From contig CAMJQW010000015.1 in the NCBI GenBank assembly GCA_946408125.1, positions 1-49,838 on the forward strand: DNA of 49,838 nucleotides, written 5' to 3'. Below, piece after piece: positions 40,527 to 49,213 of the stretch. Below the pieces are notes generated by a model. It saw nothing but the letters and a program-made list of their open reading frames with translations, searched no databases and was not told the DNA's origin. The translations under genes were made by a program, and so were the position numbers. Source of the stretch: an uncultured Fibrobacter sp. Lineage in GTDB: Bacteria > Fibrobacterota > Fibrobacteria > Fibrobacterales > Fibrobacteraceae. Position 1 is the first letter of the stretch, and each line of letters starts with the position of its first letter.

Positions 40527-42479
40527 ATGACACATTTACCGCTTTGGCTCATTCCTCTGTTCCCGCTTGTTGCTACCATCCTCCTGGGAACAATCGCTGT
40601 CATTTCGTCGGGTAGCAAGAAGGGCCCTGCTGAGGGAATCGTCGGCGCTCTCGCCGTTCTCTTCCCGGCGCTCTCCTTCGCGGTGGTCGCGGTGCTCGCG
40701 TTCGGCATGCCCGATGCAGGTATCCGCGAGACGCTCTGCAACTGGATCGATATCCCGCTGTTCAAGGCCGATATCGGATTCCTGTTCGACGGTCTTTCCC
40801 GCATCATGCTCCTGTTCGTGACGGGCATCGGAACGCTCATTGCGCTGTACTCTACCGGCTATATGCACGGCGACCGCGGCTTTGCCCGCTTCTTCGCCTA
40901 CATCAACCTGTTCCTGTTCAGCATGATCGTGCTTGTCCTTTCGGACAATCTTCTCCTTACGTTCCTCGGGTGGGAAGGCGTGGGCCTCTGCTCTTACCTC
41001 CTCATCGGTTTCTGGAACAAGGACCTCTCCAACTGCAAGGCTGCGAACAAGGCATTCATTGTGAACCGCGTGGGCGATATCGGATTCCTGCTCGGTATGC
41101 TCTGCCTCGTGACGGTCGGCGGTTCGGGTATCCTGAACTACGATTCCCTCACGGCGTTCATCCAGATGATTATGGCGGGCGGCCATGTGGAGATTGTGCT
41201 CCCGGTGCTTTCGCTGACCGGGCTCCTGTTCTTCTTCGGTTGCACGGGTAAGTCTGCACAGATTCCGCTCCTCACTTGGCTTCCGGATGCCATGGCGGGT
41301 CCGACTCCCGTGTCGGCCCTCATCCATGCTGCGACCATGGTGACTTCCGGCGTTTACCTGCTCGCCCGTATGGGTAGCATGTTCGCCCTGCTCCCGGTCG
41401 TGCTTGACATCATTACCGTCATCGGTATGCTTACGGCATTCTGGGCGGCGATGGCTGGACTTTTCCAGAACGATATCAAGAAGGTGCTTGCGTACTCGAC
41501 TATTTCCCAGTTGGGTTATATGTTCATGGCCGCAGGCGTCTGCGCATTCGACGCTTCCATCTTCCACGTGTTTACGCACGCCTTCTTCAAGGCGGCCCTC
41601 TTCCTTGGCGCCGGTGCCGTGATTCACTCGCTTGCGGGCGAACAGGATATGCGCAAGATGGGCGGCCTTATCAAGAAGACTCCCGTGACGGCCTGCGTGA
41701 TGATCTTTGCGTTCTTCGCGATTATCGGATTCCCGGGCTTTGCGGGCTTCTGGTCCAAGGACTTGATTCTCGAACGTCTGTTCGTGAGCGGTCCGATGGG
41801 TCCGACTTTCTACGTGATTGGCCTCTTTACCGCCATCATCACGGCGGTGTACATGGGACGCCTGATTATCCTTACGTTCTTCGGTGAATACCGCGGTTCC
41901 AAGGAAAGCGAGGAACACATCCACGAAGCTCCGGCAAGCATGCTCTTCCCGATGGTGGTGCTCGCTTTCGGTGCCGTGTTCGCGGGTTACCTCTGGGCCG
42001 ATTCCATCGGCATCACGTTCTTCAGCGATACGCTCGCTCCGGTGGTCGGTTCCGCACAGGCTTACGCTGCAACGCTGCAGCCGCATGCTCATGTGAACCC
42101 GATGATCTTCGCCGGTCTCGGCACGCTCGCTGCTCTGCTCGGTATGTTTATCGCGTACAAGGTCTACGGTTCCGCTCGCGTGCCTGCCGCCAAGGGCAGT
42201 TCCGCTCCGGAAGGCAGCAAGGCTACCTGGACGTTCTTCTTTGATTCTGTGCACAAGTATGTGGGAATTATCCCGGTGCAGGTACTCGCCTGGATTTGCG
42301 ATGTTGTCGTAGATAAGATCTTGCAGGCGGTTCAGTGGACCATCGGCGCGATTGCCACGATTCTGGGCGATGGCGCTACGGTCGTGCAGGTGCGCAAGGT
42401 GCGCTTGCAGATCGCATTTAGCATCGTGGGTGTCGCCGCCCTTGTGCTTGTTGTTCTTTTGAATGGAGGGTTGATCTAA
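40527..42479 (+). CDS. nuoL: NADH-quinone oxidoreductase subunit L
   Basis: This 650-residue antiporter-like proton-pumping subunit has the conserved FLGWEGVGLCSYLLIGFW segment (the E-V-G core), GKSAQIPLLTWLPDAMAGPTP (its Lys and PTPVSALIHAATMV loop), and KKVLAYSTISQLGYM. The long lateral helix and terminal anchor are expected in the last 120 residues. It starts 3 nt after nuoK, and its stop shares a base with nuoM. Confidence 0.96.
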   Translation: MTHLPLWLIPLFPLVATILLGTIAVISSGSKKGPAEGIVGALAVLFPALSFAVVAVLAFGMPDAGIRETLCNWIDIPLFKADIGFLFDGLSRIMLLFVTGIGTLIALYSTGYMHGDRGFARFFAYINLFLFSMIVLVLSDNLLLTFLGWEGVGLCSYLLIGFWNKDLSNCKAANKAFIVNRVGDIGFLLGMLCLVTVGGSGILNYDSLTAFIQMIMAGGHVEIVLPVLSLTGLLFFFGCTGKSAQIPLLTWLPDAMAGPTPVSALIHAATMVTSGVYLLARMGSMFALLPVVLDIITVIGMLTAFWAAMAGLFQNDIKKVLAYSTISQLGYMFMAAGVCAFDASIFHVFTHAFFKAALFLGAGAVIHSLAGEQDMRKMGGLIKKTPVTACVMIFAFFAIIGFPGFAGFWSKDLILERLFVSGPMGPTFYVIGLFTAIITAVYMGRLIILTFFGEYRGSKESEEHIHEAPASMLFPMVVLAFGAVFAGYLWADSIGITFFSDTLAPVVGSAQAYAATLQPHAHVNPMIFAGLGTLAALLGMFIAYKVYGSARVPAAKGSSAPEGSKATWTFFFDSVHKYVGIIPVQVLAWICDVVVDKILQAVQWTIGAIATILGDGATVVQVRKVRLQIAFSIVGVAALVLVVLLNGGLI

Positions 42480-44209
42480 TGCTGTTGCATCTCCTCGTAT
42501 TGGCCCCGTTCGTTGCCGCGATCCTTATGGCGGCGACCTCCAAGGAAGACCCGAAGTCTTCTTCGCGTCTTGCATTCATTTTCGGCCTCGCCTTCGTAGT
42601 GCTTTCGGTGATGCTCATCGCTGCGGGCAACAAGGCTACCGACCCGATTGAATGGTTCCGCATTCCCGGCTGCAAGGGCCCGGTCTATTACTACCTGTAT
42701 AGCCACGGTCTGGGCGCCTGGATGGTGTTCCTTTCTACGGCACTTTCGCTGGTCGCCCTCGTGTCGGCCCGCGTGACCGCTTGCAAGAACTACCGCAACT
42801 TCGCCATCGGGATTTTCTCCCTGATGGGAGCGATGAACGGTACGTTCCTCGCTGCCGATGCCGTGCTGTTCTTCTTCTTCTTCGAGGCGATGGTGATTCC
42901 CGCCGCGATTCTGATTGCTTCGTACGGCGGCAAGGAAAGCTCCAAGGCCGCGATGACGTTCGCGATCTACACGCTGGTCGGTTCTGCCCCGATGATGGTC
43001 GCTCTCTGGTACTTGCTGACCAAGTCCGACAACTCCCTGCTGCTTTCGCTCGCGGTGGCGCTCCAGTCGCTCCCGGCCGGAACGCAGATGGCAATTCTCG
43101 CTAGCTTCCTGCTTGCCTTCCTCGTGAAGACTCCGGTGTTCCCGTTCCACGGCTGGCAGGCGATTACTTACGCCGAGGCTCCGGCTCCGCTTTCGGCCAT
43201 CCTTACGGGTGCCATGAGCAAGGCGGGCGTGTTCGGCTTTATCGCGTGGATTCTCCCGATATTCCCGCTCAACATCAGCGTTGTTTCGACGATGATGTGG
43301 CTTGGCCTCGCGACGGCCGTTTACGGCGCCCTGATGGCGCTGCGTGCCACTGACGGCAAGAAACTCCTCGCTTTCAGTTCCATGAGCCACTTGGGTATCG
43401 CGGTCGCGGGCGTGTTCAGCCTTTCCGAGGCGATGCTCCCGGCGGTGCTCGTGCTTCTCGTTGCCCACGGCCTTTGCGCCGGCGCCCAGTTCTTCTTGAT
43501 GGGCATTGCCGAACGCATGGCGGGCACTCGCGAACTCGATAAGCTTGGCGGTCTCTCTAGCAACAGCCCCGTTTTCAGTACGCTCTTCGGCGCCCTCGGC
43601 GTGATGTCTCTCGCCGTTCCGGGAACGGCCGGGTTCGTCGGGGAATTTACGGTGCTCCTCTCCCTGTGGGATATGGGCCCGCTCGCGGCACTTGTCATGG
43701 GCTTCTCCATGATTCTTTCCGCTGCCTACATGCTCCGCTTTATCCAGAAGGTCATCTTCGGTAAGGCTGCGGGCAACTACGATAACGGTCCGCGCACTTC
43801 CGGCCTGGAAGGCGCTTCTATCGGCATCATGGCGGCGCTCCTGTTGGTGTTCGGTTTCCATCCGGCCTTCGTGACGGATTCCCTCCACCTCTTCGACGAA
43901 GAGACGGTGGAACAGATGACGGATGCGGGCAAGGCTGCCGACGGCGAAGAAGCTGCGGAAATGGACGAAGACGGCGACGAGGAAGAACTCCCGCAGGCGA
44001 TGACTCCGGAAGAAATTGCCCAGCTCGATTCTTCGCTCAAGGCGAACGGCTTTACCGATGAGGAACGCAAGTCCCTGATTACGCAGGTTGTCGGCACTGA
44101 AGCCGCGCTCGCGCTCGAAAGCAGGGTGCAGGCGGGCCTCGATGCGGAAGCTTCGGGTGATGCGAAAACAAATGATGAAGCTCTGAACAAGGAGGCTTCC
44201 AATGACTAA
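42479..44209 (+). CDS. nuoM: NADH-quinone oxidoreductase subunit M with an acidic C-terminal tail
   Basis: This 576-residue antiporter-like subunit has FFFFEAMVIPAAILI (catalytic Glu) and FLVKTPVFPFHGW (Lys), followed by AYAEAP-like ITYAEAPAPLSAIL and KLLAFSSMSHLG. The family core ends near residue 475. A soluble tail of about 100 residues follows, very acidic at first (EEAAEMDEDGDEEELP) and then helical (TPEEIAQLDSSLKANGF onward). Such a tail is not a normal part of NuoM. The last 8 nt overlap nuoN. Confidence 0.95.
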   Translation: MLLHLLVLAPFVAAILMAATSKEDPKSSSRLAFIFGLAFVVLSVMLIAAGNKATDPIEWFRIPGCKGPVYYYLYSHGLGAWMVFLSTALSLVALVSARVTACKNYRNFAIGIFSLMGAMNGTFLAADAVLFFFFFEAMVIPAAILIASYGGKESSKAAMTFAIYTLVGSAPMMVALWYLLTKSDNSLLLSLAVALQSLPAGTQMAILASFLLAFLVKTPVFPFHGWQAITYAEAPAPLSAILTGAMSKAGVFGFIAWILPIFPLNISVVSTMMWLGLATAVYGALMALRATDGKKLLAFSSMSHLGIAVAGVFSLSEAMLPAVLVLLVAHGLCAGAQFFLMGIAERMAGTRELDKLGGLSSNSPVFSTLFGALGVMSLAVPGTAGFVGEFTVLLSLWDMGPLAALVMGFSMILSAAYMLRFIQKVIFGKAAGNYDNGPRTSGLEGASIGIMAALLLVFGFHPAFVTDSLHLFDEETVEQMTDAGKAADGEEAAEMDEDGDEEELPQAMTPEEIAQLDSSLKANGFTDEERKSLITQVVGTEAALALESRVQAGLDAEASGDAKTNDEALNKEASND

Positions 44210-45668
44210 TTTCATTAACTTCCTGCCGATTGCGGTTGTCGCCCTGGGCGCCCTCGTGACGCTTGCCTCCGAGCCGTTCATCAGGGACGAGAACAAGCAC
44301 AAGATCCTCCCGTGGGTCGCTTCGCTGTTCGTAGTCTCCGGCATGGCCGCCTTCGCGCTTGCCAATACGGATACGATTTTCAACTTGTTCGCGATGGATC
44401 CGATCCGCCGCCTGCTCGGCATTGTCGTGCTGTTCTGCACGTTCCTCGGCATTTCCGGATTGCAGTGGACGCTTGGTCACGAGAAGTTCAAGGGTGGCGA
44501 GTCCTACGGGCTCATGCTCCTTGCCGCTTGCGGAGCGCTTTTCATGACGCAGGCCATCGACTTCCTTTCGCTCTTCTTGGGCATGGAACTCGCGAGCTTC
44601 CCGGTGTATGCCCTCGTGGGTATCCGCCGCCATCAGGAAAATGCGGGCGAAGGCGTGTTCAAGTACTTCGTTTCGGGCTCCATCTTTAGCGCCCTCTTCC
44701 TGTACGGTGTCGCCATGATTTACGGCGCGACGGGTTCGACCTCGTTCTTTGCGCCGATTCTCGAAGGCCGCGGCGCCATTTACGGCGTGGGCATCCTGTT
44801 CGTGATTTTCGGGCTCCTGTTCAAGGCGGGCGCCGCTCCGTTCCACTTCTGGGTCGCCGATGTCTACACCGGCGCCTCTGTCGCCGTGACGGGATTCATG
44901 GCCGCGGTCGTGAAGGTCGGTGCTCTCGCCGCCCTCGGTTCTGTGTGGCTCGGCATGCTCGTCGCGAAGGCCGCTTCTGCTCCGGCATGGAACCTGTCCG
45001 AGCCGGTGACGGTTGCAAGCCAGTCCCGCGCCCTCTTCCTGGTCGTGCTGATCGTGGCCCTCCTCTCGATGGTTATCGGTGCCTTCAGCGGTCTTGCGCA
45101 GAAGTCCATCCGCCGCATCCTGGCGTTCTCCGCCGTGATGAATGCGGGCTTCCTCGCCATTGCCTTCTTGCTCCCGAACTATGCGGGTGAAGGTTCCGTG
45201 CAGCTCGGCCCCATGGCCTACTTCCTCGTGACCTACGCTATCGGCAGTGCGGGTGCCCTCACGGGTATCGCCTTCCTGGCTGGCCGCGATGATCAGTTTG
45301 AAAATCTTGATGACCTCCGTGGCCGTGGCCGCAGGCGTCCGTTTGTCGCGCTCGGCGTTGTCGTGTGCCTTGCGAGCCTTGCAGGCCTTCCGCCTGCAGC
45401 CGGATTCCTCGCGAAGTTCGTGCTCTTTACGGGGGCGTTCTCTGCCGGACTTGGCTGGCTTGCTGCTGCCGGTTTTGCGCTCTCGCTCGTTGCCGCGGTC
45501 TACTACCTGCGTATCGCCTACGTGCTGTTCGTGAAGCCGTGCGAAGATCCGCAGTGCCAGTGCTGCTGCTCCAGCGCTCCGTTCAGCTACTTGCTGAAGT
45601 TCGCTGTCGCGGTTGCCGCCATCGCGCTTGTCGTGGTGAGCGTCGTCCCGGGCATCGCGCTCTTGTAA
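44202..45668 (+). CDS. nuoN: NADH-quinone oxidoreductase subunit N with a Cys cluster
   Basis: This 488-residue antiporter-like subunit is the last of the operon. Family segments are FLGMELASFPVYALVG (Glu), KAGAAPFHFWVADVYTGA (Lys), RILAFSAVMNAGFL and AGLPPAAGFLAKFVLF. Near the C terminus (about 446-457) a short loop reads CEDPQCQCCCSS, five Cys in 11 residues, which I do not know from other NuoN proteins. The overlap with nuoM is 8 nt. Confidence 0.95.
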   Translation: MTNFINFLPIAVVALGALVTLASEPFIRDENKHKILPWVASLFVVSGMAAFALANTDTIFNLFAMDPIRRLLGIVVLFCTFLGISGLQWTLGHEKFKGGESYGLMLLAACGALFMTQAIDFLSLFLGMELASFPVYALVGIRRHQENAGEGVFKYFVSGSIFSALFLYGVAMIYGATGSTSFFAPILEGRGAIYGVGILFVIFGLLFKAGAAPFHFWVADVYTGASVAVTGFMAAVVKVGALAALGSVWLGMLVAKAASAPAWNLSEPVTVASQSRALFLVVLIVALLSMVIGAFSGLAQKSIRRILAFSAVMNAGFLAIAFLLPNYAGEGSVQLGPMAYFLVTYAIGSAGALTGIAFLAGRDDQFENLDDLRGRGRRRPFVALGVVVCLASLAGLPPAAGFLAKFVLFTGAFSAGLGWLAAAGFALSLVAAVYYLRIAYVLFVKPCEDPQCQCCCSSAPFSYLLKFAVAVAAIALVVVSVVPGIALL

Positions 45669-45670
45669 TC

Positions 45671-45686
45671 TGACGCGCCTGCGTCA
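45671..45686 (+). other. Hairpin after the nuo operon
   Basis: TGACGC (45671-45676) and GCGTCA (45681-45686) form a perfect 6-bp stem with loop GCCT, 2 nt after the nuoN stop. No T run follows; instead AAGGA, the ribosome-binding site of the next gene, begins at its edge. It may stabilise the nuo mRNA end or modulate the next start. Confidence 0.4.
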
Positions 45687-45696
45687 AGGAAAATGG

Positions 45697-46788
45697 ATGA
45701 ACGATAGTAGCTTGTTCCAATTCCTGCAATTCTCCCTAGGGGACCGCGAAGAATTCGATGCGGTTTTCTCGGAGAAGGATTGGAACGAGCTTCATCGCAT
45801 CGCCACGCAACAGTCGCTTCTCGGCATTGTCTTTTCTGGAATATCGCGCCTGCCTGCGCAGCTGCGCCCGCCTAGGCTGCTTTTGCTCAAGTGGTCTTTC
45901 CAGGCTGAATCCCTCAAGGGAATGAACGAACTGCAGAACTCCGAGGCAGCGCGCCTTACGGAGCTGTTCCGCTCGCGGGGCCGCCGGACTGCCGTGTTGA
46001 AGGGGCAGGCCAACGCCCGGCTCTATCCGGATCCGTCCATGAGGCAGCCGGGCGATATCGACCTGTGGGTCGATGGCGGCCGCGCGAGTGTCGAGTCGCT
46101 CCTGCAGGAGATGAACCTCCTTGGCGAGCCTTCTATTTCCAAGCATCATGTCGAGCTCGCGAAAAAGGGAAGCAAGGTCCCGGTCGAAATCCATTTCAAG
46201 CCCGCGGCGGGGCTCCGTCGCCCTCGCACGAACCGCGCGCTGATGGAATTCCTGGACGAAGAAATCCTGAAATCGGAAATGGTTCCGGAGGGCTTCTACG
46301 CCCCGCCTCTCAAGTTTGCGCTCGTGATGCAGCTGGCACATATCTACCAGCACTTTCTCGGTAGCGGCATCGGCCTTAGGCAATTGGTGGATTACAGCCG
46401 GTTGCTCCATAGCGCCACACCCGAAGAAAGGAGCGAGATTGCCGACCGGCTTAACCGACTGGGTCTGAATCATATCGGTGCTGCGGTCATGTGGACGATG
46501 CGAGAAGTGTTTGGTGTTGAAGAAAGCATGCTGCTCTGCAAGCCTGATGCGAAGCGTGGCCGCGTGTTGCTCCGCGAGGTGATGGAAGGCGGGAACTTCG
46601 GGAACTATGCCGAAAAATACAAGCACTCCGTTTTCGTGAGGTGGCTCATGGATCGCGTGAATGCGATGCGGCACCTGCGCTTTGATCCGTGTGAGGTGCT
46701 GTGGGCCGAATTCAAATACTGGAAGGCGACCATCGGACTTGTCCCCAAGAGGATTCGTACAGGCAAGCTCGGGCTCGGCGGTCGCTAG
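45697..46788 (+). CDS. Nucleotidyltransferase-fold family protein
   Basis: This 363-residue protein resembles the uncharacterised nucleotidyltransferase family NTP_transf_5: [28 protein letters not shown] has the Lys near 102 and the metal pair Asp120/Asp122 (key residues K102, D120, D122), followed by the later VEIHFK strand. Such proteins often occur near surface-polysaccharide genes, but activity has not been assigned. AAGGA lies 6 nt before the ATG. It begins 28 nt after nuoN and may be read from the nuo transcript. ispF follows after a promoter-like hexamer. Confidence 0.72.
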   Translation: MNDSSLFQFLQFSLGDREEFDAVFSEKDWNELHRIATQQSLLGIVFSGISRLPAQLRPPRLLLLKWSFQAESLKGMNELQNSEAARLTELFRSRGRRTAVLKGQANARLYPDPSMRQPGDIDLWVDGGRASVESLLQEMNLLGEPSISKHHVELAKKGSKVPVEIHFKPAAGLRRPRTNRALMEFLDEEILKSEMVPEGFYAPPLKFALVMQLAHIYQHFLGSGIGLRQLVDYSRLLHSATPEERSEIADRLNRLGLNHIGAAVMWTMREVFGVEESMLLCKPDAKRGRVLLREVMEGGNFGNYAEKYKHSVFVRWLMDRVNAMRHLRFDPCEVLWAEFKYWKATIGLVPKRIRTGKLGLGGR

Positions 46789-46794
46789 AATTCT

Positions 46795-46800
46795 TATATT
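46795..46800 (+). promoter_or_regulatory. Possible -10 element of ispF
   Basis: TATATT lies 26 nt before the ispF ATG, with AGGGGAG (46815-46821) between them, so this transcript would have a normal ribosome-binding site. Confidence 0.45.
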
Positions 46801-46826
46801 TCGCTGAAAAAATAAGGGGAGTCATT

Positions 46827-47312
46827 ATGGATAAAGTTTACCGTTCCGGAATCGGTTTTGACGTTCACAAACTTGTAGAAGGCCGCAAGTGCATTATCGG
46901 CGGCGTGGACATTCCTTACGAAAAGGGACTGCTCGGCCACAGCGATGCCGACGTCTTGCTACATGCGATTAGCGACGCTTTGCTCGGTGCTGCCGGCCTA
47001 GGCGACATCGGGACGTACTTCCCGGATACGGATCCCGCTTTCAAGGGCGCCGATAGCCTGGAACTGTTGCGCAAGGTAGGCGAGGAGGTCCGTAAGGCGG
47101 GCTTCGAAATCGTGAACATCGACAGCATCGTGATGTGCGAACGCCCGAAGGTGAATCCGCACAAGGATGCGATGAAGGCGAATATCGCCCGTGTCTTGGG
47201 TCTTGATGTGAAGCAGATCGGCATCAAGGGCACGACGACCGAAAAGCTCGGCTTCACTGGCCGCGGAGAAGGTATTGCGAGCCAGGCGGTCGCCATGGTG
47301 CGCAGTGTTTAG
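46827..47312 (+). CDS. ispF: 2-C-methyl-D-erythritol 2,4-cyclodiphosphate synthase
   Basis: This 161-residue enzyme cyclises CDP-ME-2-phosphate to MEcPP in the same isoprenoid route as Dxr at 3221. The metal ligands are in GIGFDVHKL near residue 10 and in [12 protein letters not shown] near 40; [12 protein letters not shown] and the C-terminal [19 protein letters not shown] complete the family set. AGGGGAG lies 5 nt before the ATG at 46827. The last 42 nt are repeated in diverged form at 49007-49048, beyond the next gene. Confidence 0.96.
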   Translation: MDKVYRSGIGFDVHKLVEGRKCIIGGVDIPYEKGLLGHSDADVLLHAISDALLGAAGLGDIGTYFPDTDPAFKGADSLELLRKVGEEVRKAGFEIVNIDSIVMCERPKVNPHKDAMKANIARVLGLDVKQIGIKGTTTEKLGFTGRGEGIASQAVAMVRSV

Positions 47313-47323
47313 CTAAAAATTGT

Positions 47324-47329
47324 TATTTT
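47324..47329 (+). promoter_or_regulatory. Possible -10 element of the TIGR02145 lipoprotein gene
   Basis: TATTTT lies 35 nt before the ATG at 47365, with AGAGGTG (47352-47358) as ribosome-binding site. TAATAC at 47332-47337 is an alternative. Confidence 0.3.
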
Positions 47330-47364
47330 ATTAATACAAAGAAATTAATTTAGAGGTGCATATA

Positions 47365-48981
47365 ATGAATAAAATATTCGGTATTGTGGCTTCGGCCGCC
47401 CTCGTGTTCGGAATGTTTACCGCATGCGGTGATGATTCCAGCAGTTCCGGTTGGGAACCTTCGGATGACGAAGAAATTTCGTCTTCGAGCGAAAAGACGA
47501 AGAAAAGCTCTTCCAGCGAAAAAGTGAAAAGCAGTTCTTCCAGCAAGAAGTCGGAAAGCAGTTCTTCCAGCGAAGACGAAGAGAATAGTTCTTCCAGCGA
47601 AGACACGAAGAACAGTTCTTCTTCCAAGGCGAAAAGCAGTTCTTCTTCCGTGACGGGCAGCAGTTCCTCGTGGGCCGAGCTGCCGCAGAAAAAGCTGGTA
47701 CAAGAACTTGGAGCCTGCAATGCGTCGAACGCCGATTCGCTGGCTGAATATGATATATGGTATGTTTGCCTGGATGGTCAGTGGAAACCTGCTGAACCCA
47801 TTGCCGAAGAATGGGCTGTCGGCAAGGACGGCGACAGCAAGTTTGGTGGCGAGAACCGCTGCTACGTGTATGATGAATCTCAAGGATGGTACTATGCGAA
47901 AAAGACCGACTGTACCCTGGGCCTGCCGGGATGTACGCTGAAGAACCGTGGTCTTGTCGGCATAGGTTCCGACAAAGAATGGTACGCGTGCAAAGTTTGG
48001 CAGTTGCCGAGCGACACGACGAAATACGGCCATGATTGGACTAAGGTTCCGTACGAGTTGATTGAGCTTGGCAGCTGTACGGCAGCCAATAAGGATTCGA
48101 TGGTCGTCTTGAGCGGAAAAAACTATATCTGTAAAGATTACGAGTGGACAACCGTTTCTCAGGTCGATATTGATACGAAAGGCATGAAGTGCACCGAAAA
48201 GGAAAAGGGAACCGTTTCCAAAGGCACCGATACGGATTATGAATACTATTGCACGGGAACGAAGTGGGTTGAATATACGGCTTGGAGCTGGGATGTTCCT
48301 TGGAGCATGCGCATGAACAAGGATTTTGCTTACGATTCCATTGTCGACTCGCGTGACAAGCAGGTCTACAAGGTCGTGACGATCGGTACCCAGACGTGGA
48401 TGGCACAGAACTTGAACTATGCGGATTCTACGAAGACACCGAGCCTCAAGGGCCGCAGCTGGTGCTATGATTACAAGGACGAATATTGCAAGGTGGGCGG
48501 AAGGTTCTATACCTGGGCTGCCGCCATTGACTCCGTCGCCCTCGCCACCGCCAAGGAAAATCCCCAGACTTGCGGGAGAAACGCCGATTCCTGCAAGATT
48601 CCGGAAGGCAATCTGCGCGGGATTTGCCCCGAAGGCTGGCACCTCCCGTCGCCTGCGGAATGGGAAACCTTGAAAAAGGTTACTTTCAGTGACGGCGGGA
48701 ATGAGTCCTTGAGGTCCATAACAGGTTGGGATTTTGGAACTCAATATAAGGGAACCGATGATTACGGCTTTACGGCCCTTCCTACGGGCATGCGCGTGCA
48801 TGTTGTCTCGAATTCATACCGCTTTGATGTTTCTGGAGGAGCCGCAGAATTCTGGTCTGCTGCGGAAGGAGATGGTGAGGAAAAAAGTGCCTGGGCGAAG
48901 TTCTTCGGGATTGCCTTAGAAGCGAGTGTGTATCGTACCTATAAAGAGAATGGCCTTCCCGTCCGTTGCGTTAAGGACTAA
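47365..48981 (+). CDS. Lipoprotein with the Fibrobacter major paralogous domain (TIGR02145)
   Basis: This 538-residue lipoprotein has a lipobox FTAC (Cys21). A highly charged poly-Ser linker follows (about 25-98; SSSS alternating with EK, ED or KK), then two or three short repeats of a Trp/Cys domain (about 110-310, LGACNASNADSL, LGSCTAANKDSM). The C terminus is the TIGR02145 domain (about 325-538): VVTIGTQTWMAQNLNYAD, GGRFYTWAAAI, CPEGWHLPSPAEWETL, and EFWSA ending LPVRCVKD. The family is greatly expanded in Fibrobacter; its function is unknown and it sits on the cell envelope. The gene lies between ispF and a second ispF 3' end, which suggests insertion. Confidence 0.9.
   Translation: MNKIFGIVASAALVFGMFTACGDDSSSSGWEPSDDEEISSSSEKTKKSSSSEKVKSSSSSKKSESSSSSEDEENSSSSEDTKNSSSSKAKSSSSSVTGSSSSWAELPQKKLVQELGACNASNADSLAEYDIWYVCLDGQWKPAEPIAEEWAVGKDGDSKFGGENRCYVYDESQGWYYAKKTDCTLGLPGCTLKNRGLVGIGSDKEWYACKVWQLPSDTTKYGHDWTKVPYELIELGSCTAANKDSMVVLSGKNYICKDYEWTTVSQVDIDTKGMKCTEKEKGTVSKGTDTDYEYYCTGTKWVEYTAWSWDVPWSMRMNKDFAYDSIVDSRDKQVYKVVTIGTQTWMAQNLNYADSTKTPSLKGRSWCYDYKDEYCKVGGRFYTWAAAIDSVALATAKENPQTCGRNADSCKIPEGNLRGICPEGWHLPSPAEWETLKKVTFSDGGNESLRSITGWDFGTQYKGTDDYGFTALPTGMRVHVVSNSYRFDVSGGAAEFWSAAEGDGEEKSAWAKFFGIALEASVYRTYKENGLPVRCVKD
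47446..47670 (+). repeat. Poly-Ser-coding tandem repeat
   Basis: Imperfect units built on AGCAGTTCTTCCAGC recur about every 27-36 nt and encode SSSS blocks separated by charged residues. Length variation by slippage or recombination is likely. Confidence 0.8.
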
Positions 48982-49006
48982 TATCCCATATAACAAAAAA
49001 ATCCAT

Positions 49007-49048
49007 GGCATCGCAAGCCAGGCTATCGCCATGGTGCGTAGCTTATAG
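49007..49048 (+). pseudogene. ispF: Remnant 3' end of a second ispF copy
   Basis: These 42 nt encode GIASQAIAMVRSL and a TAG stop, against [13 protein letters not shown] and TAG at the end of ispF (47271-47312). About three quarters of the bases agree; most differences are synonymous or conservative (Val to Ile, Val to Leu). Nothing upstream in frame matches ispF, so only the tail is present. The divergence pattern suggests both tails evolved as working ispF ends. Confidence 0.75.
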
Positions 49049-49082
49049 GCTATTGTAAATAGAGAATGACGAAAAACTTTAC

Positions 49083-49104
49083 AGCGCCTTACGGCGCTTT
49101 TTTT
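49083..49104 (+). terminator. Rho-independent terminator
   Basis: AGCGCC (49083-49088), loop TTAC, GGCGCT (49093-49098), then a run of T to 49104. It lies 35 nt after the remnant ispF tail and may have been the original ispF terminator; it now ends the lipoprotein transcript. Confidence 0.8.
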
Positions 49105-49110
49105 ATATTT
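49104..49110 (+). promoter_or_regulatory. Possible -10 element of the Na/Pi cotransporter gene
   Basis: TATATTT overlaps the end of the terminator T run. Transcription from about 49116 would give a leader of about 98 nt, the longest predicted leader in the window. Confidence 0.4.
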
Positions 49111-49115
49111 TACCT

Positions 49116-49213
49116 GAACTTTACAAACAACAATTCACCGCCATGAGCCCGAACTAGCTGAAAGGCAGCGACGATGATCCGGTAGTGGCGCTTCATAGGA
49201 AGGTCCTATAATT
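49116..49213 (+). promoter_or_regulatory. Structured leader of the Na/Pi cotransporter mRNA, riboswitch-like
   Basis: Three stems can be drawn. CGCCA (49139-49143) pairs with TGGCG (49186-49190) and encloses GCTG/CAGC (49157-49160 with 49166-49169, loop AAAGG). ATAGGA (49195-49200) then pairs perfectly with TCCTAT (49204-49209). The last hairpin holds the only purine-rich ribosome-binding site, GGAAGG (49198-49203), 10 nt before the ATG. ATGA at 49143-49146 could also pair with TCAT (49193-49196), which would compete with both the first stem and the RBS hairpin. The layout suits an RNA switch acting on translation. No known riboswitch class was recognised. Confidence 0.45.

Noticed and set aside
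40536..44452. Very long antisense open frames opposite nuoL, nuoM and nuoN (over 500 codons)
   Set aside because: The translations are rich in His, Arg, Glu and Gln with no domain, as expected for the reverse of high-GC3 coding sequence; the sense genes are certain.
47446..47670. Regular short DNA repeats, considered as a CRISPR-like array
   Set aside because: The repeats are in frame inside a lipoprotein and encode poly-Ser linkers; the spacers are not unique and no cas gene is nearby.
49003..49034. CCATGGC ... GCCATGG inverted repeat around the ispF remnant, considered as a recombination site
   Set aside because: One arm is part of the ispF coding sequence and CCATGG is itself palindromic, so the match is probably chance; no such repeat flanks the other ispF end.
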